From Orientallactaga sibirica (taxonomy: Eukaryota > Chordata > Mammalia > Rodentia > Dipodidae): a stretch of 64,000 bases of DNA. Below the pieces are notes generated by a model, which was not told the origin of the DNA, did not search any database, and was given only the letters and a program-made list of their open reading frames with translations. Made by a program: the position numbers and the translations under genes. Shown here in pieces: positions 1-12,011 of this stretch. Numbering within the stretch: position 1 is the first letter of the stretch; the number at the start of each line of letters is the position of its first letter. Location of the stretch: the NCBI GenBank assembly GCA_036365145.1, contig JAEOAD010000001.1, positions 98,553,501 through 98,617,500 of the forward strand, in the 5' to 3' direction.

Positions 1-150
1 GAGGTAACAATGAGCCATTGTCAAAACTGTGGAATAACTAATCATCACTTGTACACTAAATTCTCATGCATTGTAGAGTTTAGCAACACATGGTCTAACC
101 TGTGAGAAATGATCATGACCCAGGGGAACTGGAGGGCAATGAGAAAAGGT

Positions 151-154
<4 letters not shown>

Positions 155-200
<46 letters not shown>
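155..200. repeat. (TG)n microsatellite
   Basis: An uninterrupted run of 23 TG units; likely length-variable. Confidence 0.98.
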
Positions 201-202
<2 letters not shown>

Positions 203-2615
203 AATTTATTCAGGACTTTTGATAACTATGAGATATTCATCAGCCACAGTGTTAGGATAAGTGAATGTAGACATAGATTATGTCCATAACTATCCGAATT
301 ACAAACAAGGAGCCATTCAATATGCCGGGAAGCACATGTGAACTCACTTCACTTAGCTCTGACCCATTAATATGTGATGAATTTGAAGCAAAGAGTGAAA
401 CAATGACTCATTTTTCTCGTTAATGCAACACCCTATGACCAGTCATTTGCAGGTAGACCTTCAATTGCTTGCCATGAACCTATTACAACAGCTTTTCTGC
501 CAAGTCTCTGGACGAAGAAACTGAGGGACTAACGGAATGCATTTTTGGTTTAAAATTACAGAAAAAATTGTTTCATACTCATCTCTGCAGTTTTCCAAAA
601 TTCTTCAAATAAATACAACTCAACGTTTCAGTTCAGAGAGTTTGGATTTCAATCAAGAGCAGACACACATTTCATTTCTGCTTTAGACACAGTCAGACCT
701 GGTTAGTCTGTACCTGCTTATTTGGCATCTGGGATAATTAGAGATGGACCAGATTTCTACTCTTTTGGAACAAATTTGTTAAACAAATAAATGTTGTAAA
801 CGAGTTGTTGACAGGAACACTTTGAACAACCCGGGAAAATGAGTCACATTCTGGGCAATCAAGAGAAGACAGAACAATTTCTTGTGCATTGTTGCTCTCT
901 AAGAAATGTGGAAGGCATAAACTCCAGGAGTTTTCTACCTCTACCAACTCTGTGTTAATTACATCAGACATTTAGTCATTCACTTTAACAGTGCCATAAG
1001 GACTGCCCCCAGGAAACCCCAGATTAATTGTGCATGACCAAACTTCCAGTTATTAAAAACTAACTTGCAAAAGATTTTGGCAAAGTTATACCAGTCTTTT
1101 TCTTTCTATGTAACCAGATATGAGAAATGTCTATCTCAGCCATTGAGCTCAAGAGGGTTACAATACTATGTGCAAAAAGCATAAAACATGTTTCCTATTC
1201 CAGCAGTTTCATTCTGTGTTCCTCCACACGCCTCCATCTTTGGCAGGGCTGTCAGAGTGGGGCTCTGCTTGTTTAGGAACTGGTTCATTTGATTTGTAGA
1301 AGTGGTGACTTTATTGGCCTCGGACTACTTGGCATTTTCCAAAGCCAGTTAAACAGAGAGCTGAGCTTTGTAATTCATCTCTGAAAGTGTGGCCTTCAGG
1401 TTTATCTTGAGGAATAAAAACTTGGCAAAGTGGAGATAATGTGCATGAACAGGGGGAAAAGCTGAAGAGGGCTTTTGTTTATTTTCCTCTTAGAGCCAAA
1501 GCACTCTATTCCGGGGAAGTGTTTTATTTCTTTATTTCTTTTTTATTGCTTTGCTCATTTAGTATGGTTTGTAAGATGGTCATCCCTGTGCTGAGGGTTC
1601 TGTGTCCTTCACTGTGTGTTCTGGGCTTCGTGCACCTACTTTTCTCTGCCTCTCACTGCAACTACAATGTATGGTGCACTTTCTTTTTAATTTTTTTTCT
1701 TATTAGCATACAAAGAATTAGTTTTCATTTTAGTGTTTTTAGAGCAAAATTTCCTTTTTTTCCCCTTTTCCCACCTCCATATTCACCCTCTTCTGTCTTG
1801 TGCCCACCACAGCCTCCTTTTTCCTTGGATGAGATATGATTTTCTAATCATTGTGTGTAAGCTCACATTGTATCTTTTCTGAAATTTCTGCCAATTCTTT
1901 ATCAAATGGGAAGCATTGTGCACAACACTTGAATTCCATGTTTATACATGTGTGACCATTTGCATGTGTGTGCCTATGTGTATATGTGTAAGGTGAAGAG
2001 TCCCACTGAGGATAAACGGTATGTTTATGTTGTCAGATAACCTTTCTCTGAAATATCTAATGAATGGAGTGGGCCCGAGGGATGGCATGGAATAAGAAAA
2101 ATAATATATCCACTGAATGCTGCATCTTCTCACCAATACAGGATTTTCGGTGAATATACTCCTAAGAAATGATATACCTGCTATTGGGAGTTTGCCTTCC
2201 TCTGGAGAAATACCTGTTATATTTTATGCCTATTGAATTCAGCATAACAGCCTCTGAGGATAATGAATATTCTAGAAGCTACTTTTCTCTGTTTACTTCT
2301 CATATGGCAAAATTTTATAACTGAATCCTCCAGTGTTCATAATTATTAATTATCATATGATATCATGAAATCCAACATGCTGCTTTGATTAAAATTTAAA
2401 CCTGAAGAGAAAGAGCACAAGCTTCCAGCTGAACACGAAGCACATCTACTGTCCCCGGATGACAGTGTCACAGTGCTCCTTCCTTCCCTTCCCTTACTGG
2501 TCATGCTGGCCAGGGCCATCTTGGAATCTCGTGAGCAACCCTACAGGTTTCCCTCCATATTCATCCCTCAGTGTTCTCAATAAACCTTTTGTAGAAATTA
2601 AAATATGTTTTTCAA

Positions 2616-2772
2616 GCAGGGCGTGGTGGCGCACGCCTTTAATCCCAGCACTCGGGAGGCAGAGATAGGAGGATCGTCATGAGTTCAAGGCCACCCTGAG
2701 ACTACATGGTTAATTCCTGGTCAGCCTGGGTCAGAGTGAGACCCTACCTCGAAAAACCAAAAAAAAAAAAAA
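2616..2772 (+). mobile_element. B1 SINE (jerboa-like subtype), full length
   Basis: The element runs from GGGCGTGGTGGCGCACGCC through GGCCACCCTGAGACTACA to CCCTACCTCGAAAAACC plus a poly-A tail. It is flanked by a target-site duplication ATGTTTTTCA (2605-2614 and 2773-2782). The high match to other copies here suggests a fairly young insertion, antisense to SORCS3. Confidence 0.95.
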
Positions 2773-2868
2773 ATGTTTTTCATCCTCATTTATTGATCCC
2801 AACACTTCTTTGTTCTTTATTTTGCCCTTCATATTTGTAGTAACTCCTATATCCTGGTCACAAAAGGA

Positions 2869-3020
2869 TTTTTTTTTTTTTTTTTTTGAGGCAGGATGTC
2901 ACTCTAGCCTTAGCTACCTTGGAACTCACTCTGTGGACCTTTCTGATCATTCTGATCCTCCTACCTCAGCCTGTAGTGCCAGAGTGCTGGGACTAAATGT
3001 ATGTGTCACACTCCTGGCTA
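2869..3020 (-). mobile_element. B1 SINE, antisense, diverged
   Basis: A T run (the tail) is followed by GAGGCAGGATGTCACTCTAG and then AGAGTGCTGGGACTAAATG, the reverse complement of B1. It is more diverged than the copy 96 bp away and in the opposite orientation. Confidence 0.85.
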
Positions 3021-3256
3021 TGATGAGTCTTATGGGTGATAATTTTCCCATGAATGTCTCTAGTAACCTTTGAACTTTATCACAGGTTGGTGTGACTTCT
3101 CACATTATGACCTCCAGCCCTGACATAAATTTGGGATTATCATCCTCTCTAACTTATTGCTTTATTAAAATTATTAATAGTGAAGTCACATTGTATGGGA
3201 CAGTTTTGCTTCTCATCAGCAAAGCAGTAAGAGTTCTCTATTTGAAGAGAGAACAT

Positions 3257-3384
3257 GAGAAGGCCAAGGCAGGAAGACTGCCAGGAGTTGAGGGCACCAT
3301 ACTTTGCACAGTTAGTTCCAAGCTAACCTTGGCAACAGGAAAGAGAGAGAGGGAAAGGGAAAGAGAGAGAGAGAGAGAGAGAGA
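3257..3384 (+). mobile_element. Old B1-like SINE fragment with GA-rich tail
   Basis: AGGCCAAGGCAGGAAGACTG and a later CAAGCTAACCTTGGCAACAG match the middle and right part of an old B1. A GAGA repeat follows at 3341-3384. Confidence 0.5.
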
Positions 3385-3605
3385 AGATACAGTAAGTTAT
3401 GTAAATTTATTCAGTGCTCATGAAATACGAGGCAGTGTATGACAGAGACTTTTTTTAACAAATCTTAAGACACAAATCAATCCATATGCTGCAAATAGTA
3501 CAGAAAATATTCTCATCACTTTCAGAGGATTAAACAAGGTGTCAGATATGGCAAGTGATATGTCTAATATCATTCAACTACAGAACCTTAGCTTTGGATT
3601 CTCTC

Positions 3606-3930
3606 TGTGGTAGTTTGAATTAGGTGTGTCCCACAAACTCGTGTTTTGAATGCTTGGTTCCCAACCGATGGGAACTGGTGAAGTGAAGAAGGTGTGCTGT
3701 TGGGGGAAAGCTTATGGTTGTTACAGACATCTTCCCCTTGCTGGATTCAGGCTCACGCTCCTGAAGCTGGTTCCCACTTGCTGCGGCAGACGCGATGCCC
3801 AGCTTCTGCTCATTCCATGCTGCCCCTGCCATCCTGCTGCTTCCCCTTGAAACAGGAAGTCAAAATAAATCCTTTCCCCTCATGAGCTGCTTTGGATCAG
3901 GTGTTTTGTGCCAGCAACACAAACTATAAT
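3606..3930 (+). mobile_element. MaLR-type solo LTR
   Basis: It begins TGTGGTAGTTTGAATTAGG, has a GTGTTTTGAATGCTTGGTTC segment and a polyadenylation-like AATAAATCCTTTCCCC near the 3' end. This is the layout of rodent ERVL-MaLR LTRs. The 3' boundary is approximate and I could not define a clean target duplication. Confidence 0.75.
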
Positions 3931-3972
3931 ATTGTCTGTCTAACTCCAGAGACCACATAGTAAACCCTGTGA

Positions 3973-3998
<26 letters not shown>
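3973..3998. repeat. Poly-T tract
   Basis: A run of 26 T, without an attached SINE body that I can recognise. Confidence 0.95.
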
Positions 3999-4004
<6 letters not shown>

Positions 4005-5511
4005 CTTCTTTCATCCTAGAGTATTTTGAGAAAAACATTGTCATATCAGGTCGATAGAATTGGAACATGCTAGGTGTCTCCTGGATAAATCAAAGGAAGT
4101 CACCAAGGTATCTCCCTGCATTCATGTTTACTCACTAGAGTCCTTTTTCCTACACCCCCTTTTCATACCTTCCAAGTAGAGAGTAAGAATTTGGGAAGAC
4201 TTTTGTGCTTTAGTTTTTTTTTTTTTTCTATCTTCCTCTGAAGCTGATGGGGAAATGGTTATTGCTACATTCTTAAGTTTCAAATCTTAAGTGTCAAAAA
4301 TGGAAGAAAGTAAAGACAAAACAACCATAGCAGTCAAGGACATCGTCATGACCACAATTACTTTGTGTTTGAGGATGGGATAGTTCTATACTCTAAAAAG
4401 AATATCCCAATCATAAAAGATACGTGTTCCAAGGGAGCCAGTGGTGTTCCTTGATCAGCGAACCCACTTGAAATGGTCCAAGAATTACTACTTTCCTGTT
4501 ACAGGATCTTTCTAGAAAAACAGTCACCTAATGCATCTTATTGAACTGGAGAGAATGTGTCTTCTCCCATGATGTAAGACATGGTGTCATGACTGCGTTT
4601 TCTCTTTAAAGGAGAAGGCATGCATCGTAAGAAGACACCTTGTATATAGCGGAATCCACCCTGCTCACTAACCATGTTCTGTGAATTCTGAACTTGTCAG
4701 CGGAGTGGCTACACTCTCAACCACAGCTTTTTCCACTCAGCTGGGTTGAGCTGTCATTGTCCATTAAGCCAACATGATCATCGTCATCATTAATTAATAT
4801 TCTCTCCCTAAAGGAGTAGGGATATTTTCCAAAGCTGTCAGACTCCCTTACATCACCCATGCTGCACAGATATGCCAAGAATCATATGTTTCAGATACAC
4901 TCATCTCTCTCCTGCGCTGGCCACCATCGAACATACTGGAGCATTTGTACTATTCAAGAATCACAGAGTTTTAGGACATTTGCTTCCATGCTTTCCTAAA
5001 CACATACTTCCACCAGAAACAAAAGGGGGAGGGGGCTAACTGTCTTTACTGTCTGAATCTAAGCATGACTCAGGATGTGGTTTGAAAGATGGTGCACAAT
5101 TCTGGAACAATCAGCTGCTGATGATTCTCTTTACATTGAGTTTTCACTCACTCCTTTCTTCTTCCTGTGGATCCCTATACTGTTAGGCAAAGTCTAAGCC
5201 TATTTATCCAGATCCACAATACCCTTCGGTCCTGACTCTGTTGCTCATACTCAATGGAAGAGAAGCTTGAATACTGACCTTCCAGGGAAGACTTGCATAA
5301 TCTTAGATTTAGGCTTTAAGTCTCTGTTGGAACCTTGGACAAGTGAGTGCACTCTCTGAACCACTGTTTATTTAATTAGAACAAAATGATTATCCAATCC
5401 CTGTGTCCTAAAGTTAATACATCAGTTAAATGAGAGAATTATGGACAATTCTTTACAGAGTGCTTTGCATAATGACATTTCTAGTGACTTTGGTCTGTAG
5501 CCAGCTTTCTT

Positions 5512-5531
5512 TTTTTTTTTTTTTTTTTTTT
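5512..5531. repeat. Poly-T tract
   Basis: About 20 T in a row in unique intronic sequence. Confidence 0.9.
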
Positions 5532-7159
5532 GCCCTTGAATGCAGTACATGCTTAATGACCAATTCACACCAGACAAAAAAGACAAAAAATTTTGGAATT
5601 TCAGTAACTAAACCATGAGGGACTGACCACCATCAGTTTGTCCTCAAGATTTCCCTCAACTCACACCATATATGTGATCCCAGATAGATAGATAAATACA
5701 TAGATCGAGTGATCCACAGATCCAAAGTGAAGAAGGGAGTTCTGTAATCAGATTCCAGTATGAGTGCAAAAAAAGTTTTTAAAAGGATTGCTTTTAGTAG
5801 GATCTGGGCTTCTGTCTGCCTTCGCCACAAAGACCCATTTATTGTACACATCATTGATATAGTTGACCCAGAAACATATTTATGCATTATATAGTTAGTT
5901 TTGGCTAAAATAAGCTTAAGGAACAGAGAAATGTGGGACTAAATAGCAGGCAGCTGGCTTGCATGCGTACGCAAGAAGGGTTGACGATATCCTCCATTAC
6001 CCACAAATGTGAGCAGGCATGACTGCACGCATCCATCTTTGTCACACCCACCTTACATGTTGATCATTTCTGTTCCTTATTAATTCATTTATAGGTTTTC
6101 TTACTTTTCATTTATCTCTACATTCACATCAGTCATTGGAATTCTACTGGGAAATTCATGCTGGATGAATTTCAGCCTCCTGCTAGCCAGAACAATCAAA
6201 TTTAAGGGAACATTTGTGCCAGGCTCTGTGTCCGCCAATATCCGTTCTATCTAGGTAATCAGCAGACACGGCCCTGCCATTCTGATCACATCAATTTCAA
6301 TTTGAGTTGCTCTGAACTATCGAGATAATAAAACAAAGGCACTTCTATCCCAGCCGCAAGATGCAGAACACCTTTACATAATACCAGTCACATCACTGCT
6401 CAAAGTGATGATAATAAGAGTCAGCAGTTTCCCTACTGATAGTCAACAGTAAGGGAGACACAGCATGGGAGAAAATTCAGGATTAACAAAGAAATGTTTG
6501 CAATATCCAGAGGTCACACAGTTCTCATTCTGTGGCTAATACCCATGTTTGAATTCATAACACTACTTGTAGAAATAGTTGTAAATAACAATACATTGTG
6601 AGGTATTTTCCTATCATTTTCCCATCATCAATGGAACAATTAACATGGTCTCAATTTCTGGCAAGAAAGAGAATTTATCTAGAGAATCTATTCTGATTTT
6701 TTTTTAAAGAGGGTAAAGGTTAATCAAGAAGGGGAACAGAATAATTTGAAAATAAAACTTGTTGAGAAACTAAGGGTGGAACTAAGCTCAAGACATAGCT
6801 GGGTCAGTAAGCCATCAGAGGTACTGTGACCTTACAATGGCTGCACAATCAGACAAACTATTCCATTGTAAATGATGGCTCAAGGCAAGAAAGCACATGA
6901 CATTCAGCAAATCATACTTCAAGTTTAAATGCTATATAGGGTATTTACAAATTAAGTATGGCAATTTATATTTGTGTACAAGAAGACGTGTATGAGTTGT
7001 TAAAGAATGGTATATGTTCCTGCTACTTGCAAAATAATGGAATAAATAATGTGGTTCCATGCAAAGAGTACCTGGATAGACTATTATACTGATATTTACG
7101 AACATTGGAAGGTGACACTAATTTATGTTATCTATAATTTGTTGAATTCTGCTGTATTT

Positions 7160-7325
7160 CAGGCATTAAATTCAGTAGTTTAAAACAACCGATTTCATCC
7201 TCAGAGAAATCTAACAGGTGCTTTGTTCATCTCTCTATTTTACACAATACAACTCTGGCTCAGAGGTGTGGCTATATCTCAAGCATTCATAGAGATAGTA
7301 GAGTGAGGATTCAAACCCAGCATCC
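7160..7325 (-). mobile_element. MIR-like ancient SINE fragment
   Basis: TTTACACAATACAACTCTGG, GGCTCAGAGG and GAGGATTCAAACCCAG in this order resemble an antisense MIR core ('attttacagatgag', 'ggctcagag', 'ggattcaaaccca'). It is diverged and the borders are approximate. Confidence 0.45.
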
Positions 7326-7660
7326 TAGATTAAAAACCTATAACTCAAAATTTCATCCAAAGCATTCTTGAAATGAAATCATCAAATATCTATACATTGT
7401 TCAGAATAAATAGTTAGTTGGAGGCTGAGTATGTGATATGTTTATTTGAAAATGGGAACAAGAGAAAATGTAAAAAGAATAAAAATATACAGGTATGGAA
7501 ATGTGTGCAGTGTTTTGGCTACATGTATTCCCTTGAACTATACCATGTGCTGGTCTGTTATAATCCTAATATATATACTCTGAACTGGGCATATATAGAT
7601 TAGTTTATTTATTTATTTTGAGGACATACAGCTTTTTTTTTTTTTTTTTTGACCAAGTTT

Positions 7661-7810
7661 TTTTTTGGTTTTTCGAGGTAGGGTTTCACTCTGGTCCAGG
7701 CTGACCTGGAATTAACTATGTAGTCTCAGGGTGGCCTCAAATTCACGGCGATCCTCCTACCTCTGCCTCCAGAGTGCTGGGATTAAAGGCGTGCGCCACC
7801 ACTCCCTGGC
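7661..7810 (-). mobile_element. B1 SINE, antisense
   Basis: GGTTTTTCGAGGTAGGGTTT through GCTGGGATTAAAGGCGTGCG is a full reverse-complement B1. It is flanked by the duplication TGACCAAGTTTTT (7650-7662 and 7814-7826). It is in the sense orientation of SORCS3. Confidence 0.95.
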
Positions 7811-8604
7811 TACTGACCAAGTTTTTAAACCAACAGAATTTACATAATAGGAGAATGTCACTACAAATCCCCAAATGAAAAGGTAAATATAAAGTATTAA
7901 GAGGAAGTACAAAATCCACTCTTTTGATTATAATTATGCCCACTTATAACTACTTAACTCCCTGAATTTATTTAATAAATTATAATGTCATTATGACTGT
8001 ACATATTAGAGTTTTAGAATTTTTTTTCAGAAAGAATTTAGGTCTATAATTGCACTTCCCAAATCCTGACAATATTGTTAAATGGCTCGTTTTAACCTGT
8101 TATAAATCTTTCATAGCACATGATAAGACTGAGGAAAGGCTAAAACCCATCCTCAAATAGTAGCTTGTTTTCTCCATGCCAAACCTTAAAACTCAGCTAT
8201 GGCTCTGTTTGTGTTTTCATGAACGTAACTGATCCAACTTATGGGACACAGTTTGAATTCAGTTACATACAAAAACAAAGAGGTACAATTGCCTTAAGAA
8301 AGTTAAATAAATCGTGTTTTATTTTTGTTGTTAATATATTTTTCTTGGAGAAAATGACCTTATTAGTATATCTGATACACTTGGCCTATAGAGGAAGGGC
8401 TTCAACTAGTGGAGACAATCAAGTGAGAAATTCCCTCAAGGCCAATGGGAATGGGTTGTGATGGCATGCAAAGATGTCTTTATCCACACAGTTCTTCTTC
8501 AGAGAGATAAAAACAATTAGTGTTTGAATAATCAAACAGTTAGCCCTTCGTTGGCCAGACTAGGAAAAGCTGTGGTGCAGTACCATGTATGCCTGGTGCC
8601 ATAC

Positions 8605-8784
8605 CTCATAGAGGTCAATCATGACGTTGCCTTCAGGGCCTCTGCTGCTCTGAACATTCTCCAAGGCCAGAGTGAAGTAGACTCCACGCGTGTCTGAGAT
8701 GTATAGGTTGTATGTGTCATTCTGGTTCCATTCTTGCACTGCTGCAAACACTTGGTTCTCATCTGTGCTAATGACATGCATGTC
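8605..8784 (-). CDS. SORCS3: SORCS3 internal exon E (VPS10 domain), most downstream coding exon in window
   Basis: A 180 bp symmetric minus-strand exon of 60 codons with acceptor TTGTATTTTCCATCAG and donor GAG|GTATGG. The peptide opens DMHVISTDENQVFAAVQ, has a sequon N-D-T in WNQNDTYNLY, then S-D-T-R-G-V-Y-F (an Asp-box turn of the VPS10 propeller). It ends EGNVMIDLYE, just before the V-A-G-I-K-G segment expected from the next exon. TLALENVQSSRGPEGN favours SORCS3; from memory SORCS1 has a different TLAMENIKSS form. The next exon is not visible in the remaining 8.6 kb, so this intron runs off the left edge. An ATG upstream of the exon on this strand is intronic and is not a start. Confidence 0.93.
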
Positions 8785-10053
8785 CTGATGGAAAATACAA
8801 GAAGGGAGGAAGAAGAGCTTTGAGTTCCTCCAGCACACATTCTGCATGCTGAAAACAGAGCGCTGATGGAACACAGATCCCCTTTGCAAACATGAATATG
8901 ATAATTATTTAGCTGGGTTAATCATGTATTTTCTTCATTATTGAGGGCTGTGCAGTAAGGTCATGACAAAAAATAGAATAGCACAGAGGAATGTTTAGTA
9001 GCTTAGTTATAATTTAATTGCCTGATTAGACAATTGAAGATACTTTTCCTGGGTACATATGACTTTAGAGAACAGAATATTCTGATATATTTGTCAAGTT
9101 CAAACATGTAATTTATTTAGAAGACTTACACAGGCAAAAATGAAGATGATCTACAGAGTCAGAAAGAAAACAGACAAGCCCTATCTCTCACTGGGGTCCA
9201 AGACCAGCAGAATGAGTGTTACCTACAAGCCTGTTCAGTACCTAGAACCTCAGGCCCAATATACTTACTTAAACGATGTGTTTCAGTAAGTTTCCTATAT
9301 GAATTACATACACACTGAAGTGTGACAAGCACTGTCTAAGGGATCAGCAACTTCTACTAGAATCCCCAGGAGAAAAAATGTTCACAAGAGAATCTCAAAA
9401 CTCATGTTCCTTAAAAAGAGGATTGAAGGTCTTAGCTATTAAGCTAATCTTTTCCTCTGACAAGTTCTCCAAGAAGTCTTAAGATGGGAGGGGTGAGTAG
9501 TCATGATAAAGTGTGAAGTTCTCAAACTTCAATTCAGAGGACATTCCTCCTGGGGTGAGCATTCCAAAGTCTCTTTGCCCCACTAAGAACTCTAGATATG
9601 AGTATGTAACACCAATGCTAACTGACTGTCCTCCTGAGGAGATACCTGTTCATGGGTTTTGAGCTGCCTTTTATACTTTGGCCAAGGAAGTATTCATAGC
9701 AGAATTAAAAATATCAAACCAAATAAAATGTGCGCCCCCACACACAAAAATCCCTCGAAGTTCTAAATAAATAGTGCCGACATAATTATTGACATAATTA
9801 TAGAAGCAAAAGAACAGTGGATAAATGTTCCTGGTCTTTGTGTACCATAATACTCAAAATTTCCACTATTGGCCTATGCTCCGTGCTTTAGAAACTTTGG
9901 GAGATCTAACAGTCATCCTTGGTTACAAATTCACCCTAAATTTCTCAATTCTAACCTAAATTTCCTGTTAGTTGCATTCAGATCTTGGCTCTGTAAAACA
10001 GCCAACTGAATGTAACTCTGTGGAAAGAATTCCTATGTGCCAACTATAGATAG

Positions 10054-10408
10054 TGTAATACTTTAAATGTATACCCCCTAATATATTCAGAATTTTACTA
10101 AAGTTTGTAATTTACATCTGCAGGCACCTGGCTGAAGGAAGGTGCCACTGGATGGATCTTGAAGTCCAGCCCTAAGGTGTGGTGGTGGATTTGGAATTCC
10201 AGTCTAAGGATGTGCCGTGTGCCTGAGCTCTGCCTGTAGTTCCTGAAGTGTGCTTACTTACTTTTTGGTGGTTGCTTTCTCTCTCTCTGCTTGGATCTGT
10301 AAAAGAAAGTCAGCTTCTTCGGATCTGTAAACTTCAATAACTATCCCTTCCTCCATAACTGTGCCTAGTCTGGAAGTTTATCTCAGCGACCTGAAGCTGT
10401 CTGCCACA
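10054..10408 (+). mobile_element. MaLR-type solo LTR with 5 bp target duplication
   Basis: A 355 bp element starting TGTAATACTTTAAATG and ending CTGTCTGCCACA, flanked on both sides by GATAG (10049-10053 and 10409-10413). It belongs to the same LTR family as the provirus at 26913-28828, sharing CACCTGGCTGAAGG, GCCAGCTTCTTC-like, CCTTCCTCCATAACTGTGCC and CCTGAAGCTGTCTG segments. A 5 bp duplication is the expected integrase product; loss of the internal part by LTR-LTR recombination is inferred. Confidence 0.85.
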
Positions 10409-11313
10409 GATAGCGATTATATGGTCCCCTCACAGTAGTGAAGGTAAAATCATTAAAAGCTTTAGATGTGTCACCTTCCAATATATGTATTCTGTATGCA
10501 TGCTAGGCATTCAGTTAAGGAAAACTTTACATCACTCTTGTTGCTTAAGCAAATTTGATCTGGCTTTTCTACTGAAAATGTGGTCAAACTTTTAGTCACT
10601 AATGCACTCAATGAAAGATGGCTGATCCATATGTTGTCTTTATAATAGAGAGAATTAGCTGGGAAAATTAGCCCCAATTTCATTGATTACTGCACTGAGG
10701 GACAACAATTCCATGGACCCTCATATATTATTGGGTAAAGACCAAAATCTTTGTTTTGGCATTTAAAACAGTCAAATGGCTATTTCTTGCTCAGGTTTCC
10801 TTTACTCAGTAGAATTTTTTATAACCTTGAATTCAGGTTAAACTATTTCACTAGTAAACTTGCCCCAGAATACCAGATTACTGTCTCTGTGCCTCTGGAG
10901 TAAATTTATACAACTGGGAATTTCTGATGTCCTCACAAAATTGATGGTAGATTACATATAGTACTAGACTGGAGGACAAGATTAGATCATTTCAACCACG
11001 TTTTGCATATCCTTTATTTTGTAGATTTGGAACTGAAAACATACCTATCAAGTGTATTCAAAGGGGTACATTAAAAAACTTGTCAATTATAACAAATTAA
11101 AATATCATGTTCAAATAAATGTTGAAAACCAGTTTCTCTTCACTTTTTAATTTCATTAAATAGAATTTATAATGTTGGACTTAAAGAGTTGGCATCTTTT
11201 TATTTTAATATTGCCTTTCCTATTCCTTTTTTTCCTAAATATACCTCTTTTCTCTGGAAAATTTGTTTCTGCTTGTTCATTAAGTCATATAATTTTATAC
11301 AAAAATAGATTCT

Positions 11314-11467
11314 GGCTGGGCATGGTGGCACACACCTTTTATCCCAGCGCTTGGGAGGCAGAGGTAGGAGGAATGCCGTGAGTTCGAGGCCACCCTGAGA
11401 CTACAGAGTGAATTCCAGGTCAGCCTGAGCTGGAGTGAGACCCTACCTCGAAAAAACAAAAACAAAC
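11314..11467 (+). mobile_element. B1 SINE, full length
   Basis: Begins GGCTGGGCATGGTGGCACAC and ends CCCTACCTCGAAAAAACAAA. It is flanked by AAAAATAGATTCT (11301-11313 and 11468-11480). Confidence 0.95.
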
Positions 11468-11599
11468 AAAAATAGATTCTGTTGGAGCATCTTAAAAAAT
11501 CAAATTGTTTGGTCAGACACCACTACTGGATTTTAACAGATTTTGAAAAAAAATAAAAAGGGGGGTGGTTGCTTCCTTGGTAAAATATTTTGTTATTTG

Positions 11600-11622
11600 T
11601 ATATATATATATATATATATAT
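11600..11622. repeat. (TA)n microsatellite
   Basis: A short TA run at the tail of the adjacent antisense tRNA-derived SINE. Confidence 0.95.
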
Positions 11623-11820
11623 GTTGCAAGGAGAGAAAGAGGGGGAGGGAGGAAGGAAAATAAAGAGAATGGGTGGGCATGCCAGGTCCTCTAGCCTCTG
11701 CAAACAGACGGAATGCATGTGCTACTTTGTGCATCTGACTCTATGTGGGGACTGGGGAGTAAAACCCAGGTCAATAGGCTTTGCAGGCAAGTGCCTTAAC
11801 TGCTGAACCATCTCTCTAGC
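11623..11820 (-). mobile_element. tRNA-derived SINE (jerboa-like ID/'GGAGAGATGG' family), antisense
   Basis: Reads GAGAGAAAGAGGGGGAGG (tail), AATGCATGTGCTACTTTGTG, CAGGCAAGTGCCTTAACTGC and TGAACCATCTCTCTAGCCC. This is the reverse complement of the family consensus with its A-box near TGGTTCAGCAGTTAAGG. Confidence 0.9.
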
Positions 11821-11829
11821 CCTCCCCTC

Positions 11830-11911
11830 TTTTTTTGAGATAAGGCTTCACTGTGTATCTAGCTGTACAGCACAGGCTGGCCTTCAACTCACTGTATGAT
11901 CTAGGCTGGTT
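11830..11911 (-). mobile_element. Old B1-like SINE, left segment, interrupted by U6 pseudogene
   Basis: TTTTTTTGAGATAAGGCTTC through GATCTAGGCTGGTTTCAAA is the tail-side half of an antisense old B1. The rest resumes at 12012 after the U6 sequence. Confidence 0.7.
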
Positions 11912-12011
11912 TCAAATGCTTCATGAATTTACAGGTCATCCTTGTGCAGGGGCCATGTTAATTTTTTCTGTATCATTCCAAGTTCCGTATATGTGCTGTC
12001 CAAGTGAGCAC
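11912..12011 (-). pseudogene. U6 snRNA pseudogene (about 100 nt)
   Basis: On the minus strand it starts GTGCTCACTTGGACAGCACA, continues with ATATACGGAACTTGGAATGA, then TACAGAAAAAATTAACATGG and CCCCTGCACAAGGATGACC. It aligns along nearly the full length of U6 snRNA, with several substitutions including within the conserved ACAGAGA region. It is therefore a non-functional retrocopy. No Pol III upstream element is visible; the upstream flank is old B1 sequence. Confidence 0.9.

Larger units (their letters stand above)
1..8604 (-). other. SORCS3: SORCS3 intron downstream of exon E (partial)
   Basis: Intronic on the gene's strand; the donor GTATGG is at 8604 and the acceptor lies beyond position 1. 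It holds a TG microsatellite, an inverted pair of B1 elements, a MaLR solo LTR, another B1, old SINE fragments and poly-T runs, listed separately. Between these, about 200-1680, 1840-2600, 4000-5510 and 5530-7160 are unique sequence in which I see no gene. A block at 6190-6440 is compositionally mixed and repeat-free (see findings). A T-rich stretch at 1680-1835 may be an antisense L1 3' end, but this is weak. Confidence 0.85.

Noticed and set aside
738..971. 77-codon minus-strand open frame with a C-P-E-C pair, faintly like the end of a TRIM/RING domain
   Set aside because: The other zinc-binding residues are missing and there is no continuation on either side; too weak to call a pseudogene.
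1680..1835. Antisense L1 3' end
   Set aside because: Only T/C-rich texture resembles it; no diagnostic L1 word was found. A similar weak case at 41880-42095 was also left out.
1441..1839. 132-codon plus-strand open frame rich in Phe/Leu
   Set aside because: The hydrophobic translation comes from T-rich DNA; low-complexity, no family resemblance.
3092..3442. 116-codon frame ending in an Arg-Glu repeat
   Set aside because: It runs through an old B1 and its GAGA repeat; the repeat residues are microsatellite translation.
11912..12011. Functional U6 snRNA gene
   Set aside because: Substitutions within the conserved core, and no proximal promoter elements upstream; a retropseudogene.
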